Assembly: GCA_037833965.1 (NCBI GenBank)
Contig: AP031355.1
Span: 17,137,501-17,201,500 of the forward strand
From: Marchantia polymorpha subsp. ruderalis
Lineage: Eukaryota > Streptophyta > Marchantiopsida > Marchantiales > Marchantiaceae
DNA: 64,000 nt
Reading direction: 5' to 3'
Under the pieces are notes generated by a model. That model ran no database searches and had not been told where the DNA came from. It worked only from the letters and a program-made list of their open reading frames with translations. The translations under genes were made by a program, and so were the position numbers. Positions 34,507 to 43,639 of the stretch are shown piece after piece (the stretch's first letter is position 1; every line of letters begins with the position of its first letter).

Positions 34507-34577
34507 GGTCCAGTAACTCAATGCGAGAGCATTACAAGCTATGCATCTGTGCTGCGGTTTCAAGCCCGGCCTGGGCT
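34507..34577 (+). tRNA. tRNA-like unit R4
   Basis: The acceptor is GGTCCAG/CTGGGCT. The T-arm is GCGGTTTCAAGCCCGGC and the D-arm TAACTCAATGCG, both slightly decayed. Confidence 0.35.
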
Positions 34578-34707
34578 GCTATTCTTTTGCTGCCTGTTTT
34601 GGTGGCTGTGAGTCAAACATACCCGAGTGTACTGTAGATTCACCAACTGTTGCACTCCATGAGTATGCTTCATCTCTTAGTGAGTCATCATGTCTCTTCA
34701 TGCAAAC

Positions 34708-34778
34708 AGCCCAGTAGCTCAATGCAAGAGCCTTCCAAGCTATGGATCTGTGCTGCGGGTTCAAGTCCTGCCTGGGCT
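34708..34778 (+). tRNA. tRNA-like unit R5
   Basis: The acceptor AGCCCAG/CTGGGCT pairs perfectly over seven positions. The T-arm GCGGGTTCAAGTCCTGC is kept and the D-arm has AATGCAAGAGC. Confidence 0.45.
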
Positions 34779-34911
34779 GCTATCTTTTTGGTGTCTGTAT
34801 TGGTGGTTGTCTTCCAAACATAAACGCGTGTACTGTAGATTCATCAACTGTTACACTTTATGAGTATGCTTTTTCTTTATGGAGTGAGTCATCATGCTTT
34901 TTCATGCAGAC

Positions 34912-34982
34912 GGCCCAGTAGCTCAATGCGAGAGCCTTCCAAGCTATGGATCTGTGCTGCGGGTTCAATTCCTGCCTGGGCT
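34912..34982 (+). tRNA. tRNA-like unit R6
   Basis: A consensus-like unit with acceptor GGCCCAG/CTGGGCT, D-stem GCTC/GAGC and T-loop TTCAATTCC. Confidence 0.45.
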
Positions 34983-35107
34983 GCAAGTTTTTTGTGTATC
35001 GTCGTCGTTACATACTCCTATTTAGAGTAGATGCATCAACATTTGCTTTCCATTAGTCTATGAGTATGCTTCTTCTTGTAGTCAGTCGGCATTTTCTTTG
35101 ATGTGAA

Positions 35108-35179
35108 TAGCCGAGTAGCTCACTGCGAGAGCCTTCCACACCATGGATCTGTGCTGCGGGTTCAAGTCCTGCCTCGGCT
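35108..35179 (+). tRNA. tRNA-like unit R7, compensatory acceptor change
   Basis: The acceptor reads AGCCGAG with CTCGGCT: both strands of the stem have changed together relative to the consensus CCCAG/CTGGG, so pairing is kept. The T-arm is GCGGGTTCAAGTCCTGC. Confidence 0.45.
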
Positions 35180-35309
35180 GCTATTCTTTTGTTGCCTGTT
35201 TTGGTGGCTGTCATCCAAAAATACCCGAGTGTTCTGTAGATTGATCAACTGTTACACAACATGAGTATGCTTCTTCTTGTAGCCAGTTATCTTGTCTCTT
35301 CATGCAAAT

Positions 35310-35380
35310 GGCCCAGTAGCTGAATGCGTGCGGCTTCCGAGCTTTGTATCTGTGCAGCGGTTTCAAGTCCTGAATGGGCT
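35310..35380 (+). repeat. tRNA-like unit R8 (degenerate)
   Basis: The D-arm (TAGCTGAATGCGTGCGGC) and T-arm (GCGGTTTCAAGTCCTG) are decayed. It is the last unit of the array. Confidence 0.45.
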
Positions 35381-36222
35381 GCACATGTTTTGGATTTTCA
35401 ACTGTGGTGGACATTCTTCAACAGTTACGCTGTATGAGTCCCGAGTACCGTGTTTTGAATCTTCCAAGATGGTTGGGTCGGGTCTTCGACACAACCATTC
35501 CTAATTTCCATCAAATTTCATAACCCTGTTGACATATTCTACACGTGCCATTGTGGCAGGTGATATGGTGATATAAGCTGCTGTGGAGGGAGTTGGAAGG
35601 AGTTACGAGTTTAATTGTTCTTTGAGCTTCTGATGCTTTTCTACTTTGATTGAATCCAATCTTCTTACAATTATATGGTCATTTAGGAGCCATACTTGTG
35701 CTCCTGTCTGCAGGAGCCCAGGAAAAATGAAAAGTTGATCCACCAGGTCACTAAACTAGATGGCAGAAGTCTCTATACTCCGAAGTTACTTCCAATTATG
35801 GGTATCGCCGTTTCATTTGGGTCCTGCATGTTAGATATGTACGAAGAAAACGCTACCAATTAGCATTCGTTAGACGAACTCGCAGGGGTGCAACAGAGGG
35901 AAATCCTGTCCACTGAGATTTGTCGGATGAGGATTCTTCTTCCCTCGAGGTAAGAGTATCTGATTCGGTCAATATTCGATATCATGAAGTTGAAGGTATA
36001 TAGATTGACGAAAAAGGGAGTCAAACTACATGGGCGTCTACTTTGGTTTCCACTCAATTGCAGCATAGGGGATGAGATTGGTGGCTCCCTCTAGAGGATA
36101 CTTGGGTCGCAGATCTTTTGGGATGTAGAGTGTATACCAACCGAAAGGCCTCAACTAATTGTCCTTTGAGTCTTCTCATTGCAATCCAGGCCGAGATCTT
36201 TCCCTCCGTTATTGAGAAGTTA
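35381..36222. other. Intergenic DNA left of the family B solo LTR
   Basis: No gene is supported. A 68-codon minus-strand frame at 35860-36066 has no motif. The sequence continues, after removal of the nested insertions, at 57167. Confidence 0.5.
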
Positions 36223-37168
36223 ACTTTTGTAATAACCCACTAAAGGCTAAAACTGCAATATAGTGGTAGAAAGGTCGAACCCACAGGGACAGAGGAACAC
36301 ACAGGGTACAAAGTGTCACGTTTTAACAGACTATTGAGGAGTTTGAATTCTCAGGCAACTGTCACTCCCAGAAATACTGCAAGTGTCCACTCGGAGCGCA
36401 CTCGGAGGTCGCACAGTGCAGCGTAACACACACACACACACCTGAAACTACAGAAACACAACCCAGAGATCCGTTAGGACCTCTACTTCAAGATTTCAGG
36501 GGGAAAGTCTCTCGCAAGCACACTCGGCAAAGCTGCGGGCAGTGACTTCCAACTCCGGCTTTTACAACACTTCCACTAGCTTGCTGCTAGTGTAGGAAAC
36601 CCGGTTTGGACTGCCTACTTCGGATCGAAGTCACTCCTACGCGGTGAACAACACTCTCAACTCACAAAACACGCAGAGAACACAGGTCCGCACTGAAGGA
36701 CTCACTGAGAAACATTCCAGTAACACAACAACAGTCTATTGAAGAGTTTGATTTCTCAGGCACTTGTCATTCCCAGAAATACTACAGGGGTTACCCTCAA
36801 GGCACCTGCTGCAGCGTGGCCTGAATTTACAACCAAGGCTTACACGAAGTAGCAAAACTTCACTTTGGCATTCAGGGGAAAAATCCCAAGGGAGTACAAT
36901 CAGAAAGGAACACTCGAAGGTGTAGGGGCGAAACTGTTCAAGTATCTAACTAGTCACTGGCTCTGAGCATCGGCAGTCACCCGCAGGTGCAGATCCGAAC
37001 TACTCAAGTCTCTAACCAATGTACTAGCTCTGAACATTCGGCCGAAGGCCTTCAGCTACAAAATGCGGAACGCTAAGTTGTAACTCCTCCTGCGTGGTGA
37101 CAGAACTCAAGGACACAAACACGCAAAGGAAATGGGTTCCTGATCTATACTTCTGATGGGAAAGAACC

Positions 37169-37198
37169 CCAGGCAAAACGCCTGGAACTATTTTATAC
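37169..37198 (-). promoter_or_regulatory. LTR TATA box and hairpin (family B, minus copy)
   Basis: On the minus strand TATAAAA is followed by CCAGGC-GTTTT-GCCTGG at 37169-37185. The layout is the same as at 9312-9340. Confidence 0.7.
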
Positions 37199-37233
37199 CT
37201 TCTAAGTCCTAACTAGCACTACACTGCACTACG

Positions 37234-38688
37234 CTACACGCCTGCACGGAACCACGCTACACTACACTCCGCGGAACCTGTACTACGTCTCCTGCGCGGC
37301 CGACTGCCGCGCACTAACTCCCTACCCTGCCAATCTTCCGCTCGACTGCGCAGTCCCAAACACTGCAACGCCGCAGACACCTCCATCTCGAGGGCGGACA
37401 TGGTATCCTGTGCCTTCGACAGAAAGGCATCGAGCTTCTTTGCTACCTTCCGCCGACTCCTACTGTCGCCTGACAACAACCCGGCTGCGCGCAATTCAAA
37501 CTCACGCAGTGTGAGTTTCTCCTGCGCCTTCACTTCCCAGTGGGCGTAGCCCTTGAGACAGTGGGCGACACGTCTCGCCGTCTCCACCTTCGTGCGATCC
37601 GCCTCCTTCCTGCGATCCTCTTCAATTATCACTAATTGCGATTCGGCTTCAGCACGTTGCGCTCTCAATTCGCCACACTCTGACTGTAACCTGCGGATTA
37701 ACTCTTCATCCGCCTGCCGTGCGAGCTAACATTGTTCCAACAACCGCGTCTGTCGCACGAGCTCCTCTGACAAAATCCGATTCTGGGCCTGCTCAAAAAT
37801 GAGTGCTTCCTTGACCTTCACCTGCTCCTTGGTGAGCTCGTCCAGTTTCTCATCCTTCATCTTCTCGGAGTGCTTGTAGAATTTCTGATCAAGTTTGTAC
37901 TGACCCCACAAGCATGCATGCTTCTCCTTCAATTCCCTCAACTCCTGGTCCACTCTAGCTAACAGCTTGCTGGTGTGGACTTTAGTGCGAGTCCGCCTGC
38001 GCACTAACTCGATGTAAGATCCCGGCTGGAGTGGGTCGGCGTATTTATCGACCTTGCGATCCAAGTACCTCAGCAACGGAATCACCTGCTCAGAGAGCGC
38101 CGCCGCCGGCGCTCCAACAATTTCCTCCTCCTCCTCCTCGGTGTCTTCTGCTCCTGACATTTCTTCCGTGGAGCCTCCGTCGTCATCATCCGAGTGGAGA
38201 ATTTCAGTCGCCATTGATTGCGTCGGCGACTGCCCCGAGTGGGGCTGCACGTCATCGACGTGTGCTGCCTGCGAAGGCACGGCTGCAGCCTCGCTGCTCG
38301 TCGCCAAAATGTCTAAGGCAGAAGGCGAATGTACCCGTGCGGCATCCCCGTCGCTCGCTTGTTGGTTATCTACCGCGTCCTCTCTGCCGCCGTCGCCCGC
38401 CGCCGAAGGCGATCGAGCGGAAGGTGGCTGCGCGGGGTTTGGTTGCGCATCGCGCATCGAAATTTCATCCCGCGGACCGTCACTCCGCTCCTCCGTCTGT
38501 TGCTGCTCCCTTGATCGGTCCGTGGGGGCTGTGCCCGGCCCGTGCGCAGGCGCAATTGCCGGCGCTTTGTCCGCCGCGGGCGTAGCGCCGCGGACATCCA
38601 TCGCCGAAGGCGACATGGCCGGGGGCCGCTCGCCCGATGTCCCTTGGCCTATAGGCCCTACCGCCGAAGGCGCATCTATCGGCGGACT
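37234..38688 (-). pseudogene. C-terminal half of the family B LTR-encoded ORF, disrupted
   Basis: This minus-strand frame carries the disordered middle, the acidic run and the C-terminal coiled coil (LTKEQVKVKEALI; AQRAEAESQLVIIEEDRRKE) with the basic tail. A TAG replaces CAG just left of 37732, after RQTRLLEQC, so the frame is broken there as well as by the family A insertion at 38688. The N-terminal half is at 54229-55914. Confidence 0.85.
38684..38688. repeat. Target-site duplication GGACT, left copy
   Basis: GGACT is directly left of the family A element; the right copy is at 54224-54228. Removing the element and one copy restores the reading frame of the interrupted family B ORF across the junction. 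Confidence 0.97.
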
Positions 38689-40044
38689 TGTGGTAACACA
38701 CTTTTTGTTTTTTTTGCAGAATTTAAACAATTTCAGAAAACTAGTACCAAAGCAGTGTTTGTAGCTAGAGAAGGGTACGCTAAATAGAGTGGATTGATGA
38801 GATCGTCACGAGGGCACAAAGAATCACGTAGTCGGATGTACCAACGCCAACGTCTTCGGCGCCTTCGGCAAAAGCTCCTTTTTGAGGTATCTCTACTCAC
38901 GCGCCTCTAGCGTATAAGGAAGCTACGCTTCCGGCGCAGACACCTCAGGAGGAGGTTGTGCTAAAGACGTCAGGGGAAGGGCCCGGACCTCTAAAGGCAT
39001 CCGACCATGAGTGCGCCTTCGGCGAAGCGCCGCTAGCGCGGAAAGGGAAAACCTTCATAACAATCGGGATACACGGTAGATCCAGTTGGTTGAAGTTGCA
39101 TTAGAAAGAGCTCGGGACGCTCGTTCTAACGAGTCCAAGAGCGCCGGAGATGGATCAGGAATGGAGAAGTTATGAGCGTCGGAAAACTCGTAGCCGGACA
39201 TGCGCCGTTCGCGCTAGGGTTCACAGCCGGAAAGGATTCCCGTACGCCCTCGGCGATGCGCCTTCGGCGGAATCACGCGCTCACAGGAGGAAACCAACTC
39301 AGAGTCGGAAGCGCCCTTGGCGGCTGTTCATGGAAGGAAAGCGCCGGTCGGATGTACGCCTCCGACGTGGCGCTGACGGCCGGATGCGCTGGCATGAGTT
39401 GCGCTGACGGATATGCGCTGGCAGCAACGGACGAGGCATAAAGGACAAAATAGGCGGTACGACTGCGCGCCGGCGTAATTCGCTCCGGCTGGATGTGCGC
39501 CTCCAGCAAGGCGCCGACGGATAATGAACACACCAGCGGCGACACGCCTCCGGAGAAGGGCGGGTTAGGAAAAGACAACAGGGCCGACGTATACCCTGCA
39601 GCGGACTCGAGTCCGGAAGGTGGCGGCGGCGGGAGAATTCAACGTTTAAGCATGCGAATGCGCGCAATGCGGAGACGTGAATTCGCGCATGCAAAGGGCG
39701 AACCGTTAAGCCGTATAGCCGGCTGCGTACGTTGCAACCAGTAAGAACGTTGGACGTTCTTGAAATCGGAGAAGAAAAGACTGCGCTCCAGTCTCATTCT
39801 CTCATTCTTGACTTTGCGATTTCCAGTTCCAAGATTACGCGCAAGGGCGGAGCGACCTGCAGTGAGAGTAGAGAGTGCGGAGACGAGTTGCGCAAGGATC
39901 TTGGCGGACCTTGAAAGAATTGGAGTAGCGATCTTGAACGAGCGCAGAGAGAGTGAGCAGTCAGTGCTTGAGTGGCCGACGCGCAGTGGCGATTGTGAGA
40001 GAGCGAGCGAAAGGGAGAACGTTTGTGTGTGTGCAGGCAACGCA

Positions 40045-42600
40045 ATGTCGAAGGTTCCCCAGCTGCGAGTGTCTCCACTCAGGGTGCCGCAGATCGGTCT
40101 ACGCGCATTTCAAGATGTGCTGTTGAGGTTGAAGCTCGATTTTCTCCTATGGGGGTGGAATTGGACGTGTCCGGAGATGGTGCGCGAGTATCTGCAAGAG
40201 AGACACAAGCCTTCTCGCGGATTTCGCCCACACCCAGAGAGATGGGAAATTGGCAATTGGGCGCAGGTGTTGGGCAGGTGTGCCGGCGAGGAAGGGGATC
40301 TCCTCTTCGAGGCCGACAGCGTGAAAGTGTCCCAAGAGGAAGAAGTCTCTTACAATGAGCTCTTCAAGGTGGCTAGACATCCCAAGAACGGTTTCCGGAC
40401 TCGGGATTACAAGGATCGATTGCGGAGAAATGTCGCGACAGCATTGCTGCAGATATTGCAGCCGACCAAGACCGCTTACATGCATGGTTGGCAGGTAGAG
40501 TTCGTGGAGCTAGTGTTGTCAGGAGCTCCGGTGCATTGGGCACGACTTCTGTGGAAGGTGACGCGCCAACATGCGCAAGAAGAGAGGGGAGGAACGCTCA
40601 ATCATCTATCGCCTTACTTAATCGTGTTTTACCGGGCGATGGGATGTTTGACGAATGCTGAGAAAACTCGGTTTCCGCAGCTGAGCCGGTCTTATCCAGG
40701 TAGATATTCGAGGGAGGCCGAAGTAGACACGGATCCGGACGAGGAACCTGCCAGTACGCCTCCGGCTCCGGCTCCAGCCAGAGCAGCAGAAGAACGTCGA
40801 AGTGAGCGCATTCCGCGCAAGCGGAAGTGGGATGAGAGACCTGAGGACAGGCAGCCGGAAGTACCAGCTGCGCCGACTCGTGGTCGGCCCACCCCCGAGC
40901 CTCATAGTCGACCAAAACAGAGGGCACGCAGAATGCCAACTGTTACTGAGGAGACCAGGCGAACTCCGACCCGGCGGAATCTCACGCAGGAAGAGATAAT
41001 TGCTCAGGTCCTAGGGAAGACGGCAGAAACCTCTGCACAGAAGGCACCACGGCCTTCGGGAGGAGATGGACGGACTGACGACCGGCCGACTGCGAGTCGG
41101 ATGACTGAAGGTCGACAGACGGAAGGAAGGCCAACTGAACGGCGCGTTGAACCGGACAGCAGGCCGGAAGCGGGAGAGAGTTTGGCTGACGAGCCAACAA
41201 TCCTCAGAGGGTCGTCTTCGGCGGAAGGCACTTCTGGAAGAACGCCACCAACAAGTAGGCCAAGTGGAGTCAAGACGCGCAGGGTGTATCCGACTCCCAG
41301 TCGGACAACTAATGGTCGGCCGACTGCGAGTCGGACAACAGAGAGTCAGCCGGATTCGCCGACTGCAAGACGGATGGGGCCAACGACCAGTGTGCGGACG
41401 CCTTCGGCGGACGCACCTTCAGCAAGGACACCTTCCGCGCAGATTGCGCCGGAAGGACAGGCAGCAGAAGCGGGCGGTGCAAGAGTGACAAAAGTCACTA
41501 CGGCGTCGACCCCTTCACAAACCGAAGATCGAGCCGGAACAGGGGCTCAAGCAGTGGGATCTCCCACTGCCCTGGATATTTTAGCAGGCAGTGGAGCAGC
41601 AGTCGCAGCAGAAGCTGCTGCGCGCCACAGTTCCAGGGAGTCGCCAAGGGATTCGGTGGCGACTGAAATCCTCGCGACTGAGGATGATACGAGCTCGGAA
41701 GAGCAAGAAGAGGAGTCAGTGCAGAAAACGCCAACAGGGGTGCTGTGCGAACAGATAGTTCCACTCCTGCGATATCTGGATCGCAAGACATCCAAATACG
41801 GAAGTGCCTTAAAACCGCAGTCTTATGTGGAGACAATCAGGCGAAGGACGAGGAGCAAGGTGGCAAGGTGGGCCTCTAGATGCGGAGTATATGTGGATAG
41901 GAACACCGCCCTCCGACAACACCTGGCGGTCACCCAGAAGCTGTACCAAGCCTTGCAGCAGCAGAAGGAGGATGCGGCGACGAAGAGTCAGGCGGAGGCC
42001 GAACTAATACGGGCAAAGATCGAGTCGGAACTGCAGGAGGAGCGGAGACAGAACGAAGTCCTAGCAGCCGAGCTTGCGCGCCAGACGCGCGCCTTAGAGG
42101 AAAGTCAAAGAGCCCGGAAGGAGGATGAGGAGTTGTTGTGCAACTTGCAAACCGAGTGCTCGGATTTGAGGACACAACGTGCGGATTTAGAAATGCAGCT
42201 GGCAGAGGTGGAGAGCAGCTGCAGGGCACGAGGAGAGTTGGCGGCACGGGTGACTCGTTGTCTAAACGGATACACCCATTGGGAGGTGGCAGCTCAAGAG
42301 AGGGTTACACTCCGGGAGTTCGAGCTTCGGGCGGCGGCATTGACGGAAGGTGACAGTCGGAGTCGGCGGCGAGTGGCAAGGAAATTAGAAACTTTTCTGT
42401 CGGGTGCGCGCGACACTATGGCGCACTTGCAGTCGGAAGTCACTGCAGCGCTCCGACGCCTGGGGTTACGCAGCCGGTCGGAAGACTGGCAGGGTAGAGA
42501 TAGTACGCGGAGCAGTCCGGCGCGCAGGAGGCGCAGCACCGGATCTGCCGAGTGCAGTAGAGTAGTTTGGTTTCGCGCAGATGCTGCGAGTGGTAGATAG
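40045..42600 (+). CDS. LTR-encoded protein of family A, 851 aa, intact (5' LTR copy)
   Basis: I place the start at ATG 40045 (MSKVPQLRVSPLRVPQ), the first ATG of the long open frame, which is open without ATG from about 39760. It aligns with the start of the conserved part of the family B ORF. Residues about 5-220 form a conserved domain (FLLWGWNWTCPEMVREYL; RTRDYKDRLRRNVATALLQI; GGTLNHLSPYLIVFYR). Residues about 230-540 are disordered, rich in Pro, Thr, Arg and Ser. An acidic patch precedes EQIVPLLRYLDRK. A coiled coil (about 640-720) leads to a second conserved block (HWEVAAQERVTLREFELRAA; SEDWQGRD) and a basic tail. There is no RT, integrase or zinc-finger motif. It is related to the family B ORF across its whole length, so the protein is maintained. 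Function unknown; a nucleic-acid-binding or structural accessory role is only a guess. Confidence 0.85.
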   Translation: MSKVPQLRVSPLRVPQIGLRAFQDVLLRLKLDFLLWGWNWTCPEMVREYLQERHKPSRGFRPHPERWEIGNWAQVLGRCAGEEGDLLFEADSVKVSQEEEVSYNELFKVARHPKNGFRTRDYKDRLRRNVATALLQILQPTKTAYMHGWQVEFVELVLSGAPVHWARLLWKVTRQHAQEERGGTLNHLSPYLIVFYRAMGCLTNAEKTRFPQLSRSYPGRYSREAEVDTDPDEEPASTPPAPAPARAAEERRSERIPRKRKWDERPEDRQPEVPAAPTRGRPTPEPHSRPKQRARRMPTVTEETRRTPTRRNLTQEEIIAQVLGKTAETSAQKAPRPSGGDGRTDDRPTASRMTEGRQTEGRPTERRVEPDSRPEAGESLADEPTILRGSSSAEGTSGRTPPTSRPSGVKTRRVYPTPSRTTNGRPTASRTTESQPDSPTARRMGPTTSVRTPSADAPSARTPSAQIAPEGQAAEAGGARVTKVTTASTPSQTEDRAGTGAQAVGSPTALDILAGSGAAVAAEAAARHSSRESPRDSVATEILATEDDTSSEEQEEESVQKTPTGVLCEQIVPLLRYLDRKTSKYGSALKPQSYVETIRRRTRSKVARWASRCGVYVDRNTALRQHLAVTQKLYQALQQQKEDAATKSQAEAELIRAKIESELQEERRQNEVLAAELARQTRALEESQRARKEDEELLCNLQTECSDLRTQRADLEMQLAEVESSCRARGELAARVTRCLNGYTHWEVAAQERVTLREFELRAAALTEGDSRSRRRVARKLETFLSGARDTMAHLQSEVTAALRRLGLRSRSEDWQGRDSTRSSPARRRRSTGSAECSRVVWFRADAASGR

Positions 42601-42633
42601 GATAGCGTAGTGCTAGTTAGGATCTTTTGAGAG

Positions 42634-42662
42634 TATAAAGTAGATCAAGGCGTTTTGCCTTG
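42634..42662 (+). promoter_or_regulatory. TATA box and hairpin of the 5' LTR (family A)
   Basis: TATAAAG at 42634-42640 is followed by CAAGGC-GTTTT-GCCTTG (42646-42662). This is the likely promoter of the genomic RNA; the transcript would start near the hairpin. Confidence 0.75.
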
Positions 42663-43578
42663 GGACTCTTCCAGTTTCGGAAGTGCAGATCAGGAACTCA
42701 CTTTCTTGGCGTGTTTGTGCATTTTGGTCCTGGCACCACGTAGAGAAGCTGCAGCATAGCGAAGTTACCGTATGTTGTAGTTGAAGGCCTTCGGCTGAAT
42801 GTTCAGAGCTCGCACCCGGTTAGAGACTTGAGTAGTGCGGATCTGCACCTGCGGGTGATTTCTGATGCTCAGAGCCGGCTGCGAGTTAGAGACTTGAACA
42901 GTTCCCCCTTACTCCTTCGAGTGACATATCCTGATTGTACTCCTACGGGAAGTTTCCCCTGAATGCCAATGTGAAGTTTCATTACTTCGTGTAAACCTTG
43001 GTTTGTAATTCAGGTTGTGTGTGTGTTACTGGATCGTGTTTTCAGTAAGTTCTCAGTCGGGTCTGCACTCCCTGCGTTTTGTGTGATAGTCGAGGGTGAC
43101 GTCCACGGCGTACGTAGAGGCTTCGTTCCGAAGTGAGAAGTCCAGTCCGGGTACCCCCGCTAGTTCCTGGCGGAAGGGCAGTAAAAGCCGGAGTGGGAGG
43201 CACTTCCTGCAGAACCTCTGAGTGAACTTGCGAGACACTTTCCTCCTGAAATCCGAAGCGGAGGTCCTGACCGACCTCCGAGTTGTGCTTTTTGCCAGTT
43301 TCAGGTGTGTGTGTGTGTGTTGAGTGACCAAGCTGTACCGTGCATCCTCCGAGCATCCTCCGAGTTGAGATCCTCCTCCGAGTCGAGCCTCCGAGTCGAG
43401 CACTGCAGTATTTCTGGGAGTGACAGTCGCCTAGAATTCAAACTCTACCAAAAGTCTGTTAAATGTGACACTTTTACTCTGTGTGTTGCCTCTGTCCCTG
43501 TGGGTTCGATCTTTTTACCACCATACTGCAGTTTTAGCCTTTGGTGGGTTATTACATAAGGAGCCGACAACTTCTTTT

Positions 43579-43596
43579 TGGCGCCGCTGCCGGGGA
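43579..43596 (+). other. Primer binding site for tRNA-Asp
   Basis: TGGCGCCGCTGCCGGGGA lies 22 bp after the 5' LTR. It matches the 3' end of plant tRNA-Asp, the primer used by many plant Ty3/gypsy elements (usual form TGGCGCCGTTGCCGGGGA), with one difference. It marks the start of minus-strand synthesis. Confidence 0.9.
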
Positions 43597-43639
43597 CAGT
43601 GCGTCAACACCAGAAACCTTGAGCAGCAATGCTCGGTGA

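Larger units (their letters stand above)
33914..35380 (+). repeat. Right array of tRNA-like units (8 units, plus strand)
   Basis: Eight units start at 33914, 34113, 34312, 34507, 34708, 34912, 35108 and 35310, spaced 195-204 bp apart. They are the same sequence family as the left array but in the opposite orientation, so the two arrays form a large imperfect inverted structure with transcription pointing outward. The spacers share 'gagtatgcttcttcttgtagtgagtcatcatgtctcttcatg' and 'actgtagattcatcaactgttgca', in pieces. Confidence 0.88.
36228..38688 (-). mobile_element. Family B solo LTR, 3' portion (R-U5 and end of the ORF), minus orientation
   Basis: On the minus strand the LTR ends with GTGGGTTATTACA at 36228. 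ACTTT at 36223-36227 matches ACTTT at 57162-57166 beyond its other end, the 5-bp target duplication. Together with 54229-57161 the LTR measures 5,394 bp, as expected for family B. A complete family A element interrupts it after 38688, within the LTR-encoded ORF. No family B internal sequence is present, so it was a solo LTR before the nested insertion. Confidence 0.93.
38689..43556 (+). mobile_element. Family A 5' LTR (4,868 bp)
   Basis: It starts TGTGGTAACACACTTTTTG and ends GGTGGGTTATTACA. U3 (38689 to about 42645) contains the hairpin module at 39101-39133 and the 851-aa ORF at 40045-42600. The TATA box is at 42634 and the hairpin at 42646-42662; the R-U5 part follows, with a GT run near 43305-43320. 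It is exceptionally long for an LTR. Confidence 0.97.

Noticed and set aside
29977-35380. CRISPR-like array of regularly spaced repeats
   Set aside because: The repeats are about 70-nt tRNA-like units in 197-bp units with related spacers and in two orientations. The genome is eukaryotic, so CRISPR does not apply.
38054-38764. 236-codon plus-strand frame crossing into the family A LTR
   Set aside because: Antisense shadow of the family B ORF that runs by chance over the insertion junction.
39760-40044. N-terminal extension of the family A LTR ORF upstream of ATG 40045
   Set aside because: The frame is open but has no ATG (it would begin at TTG 39760). DNA similarity to family B continues here, but I prefer the ATG at 40045.
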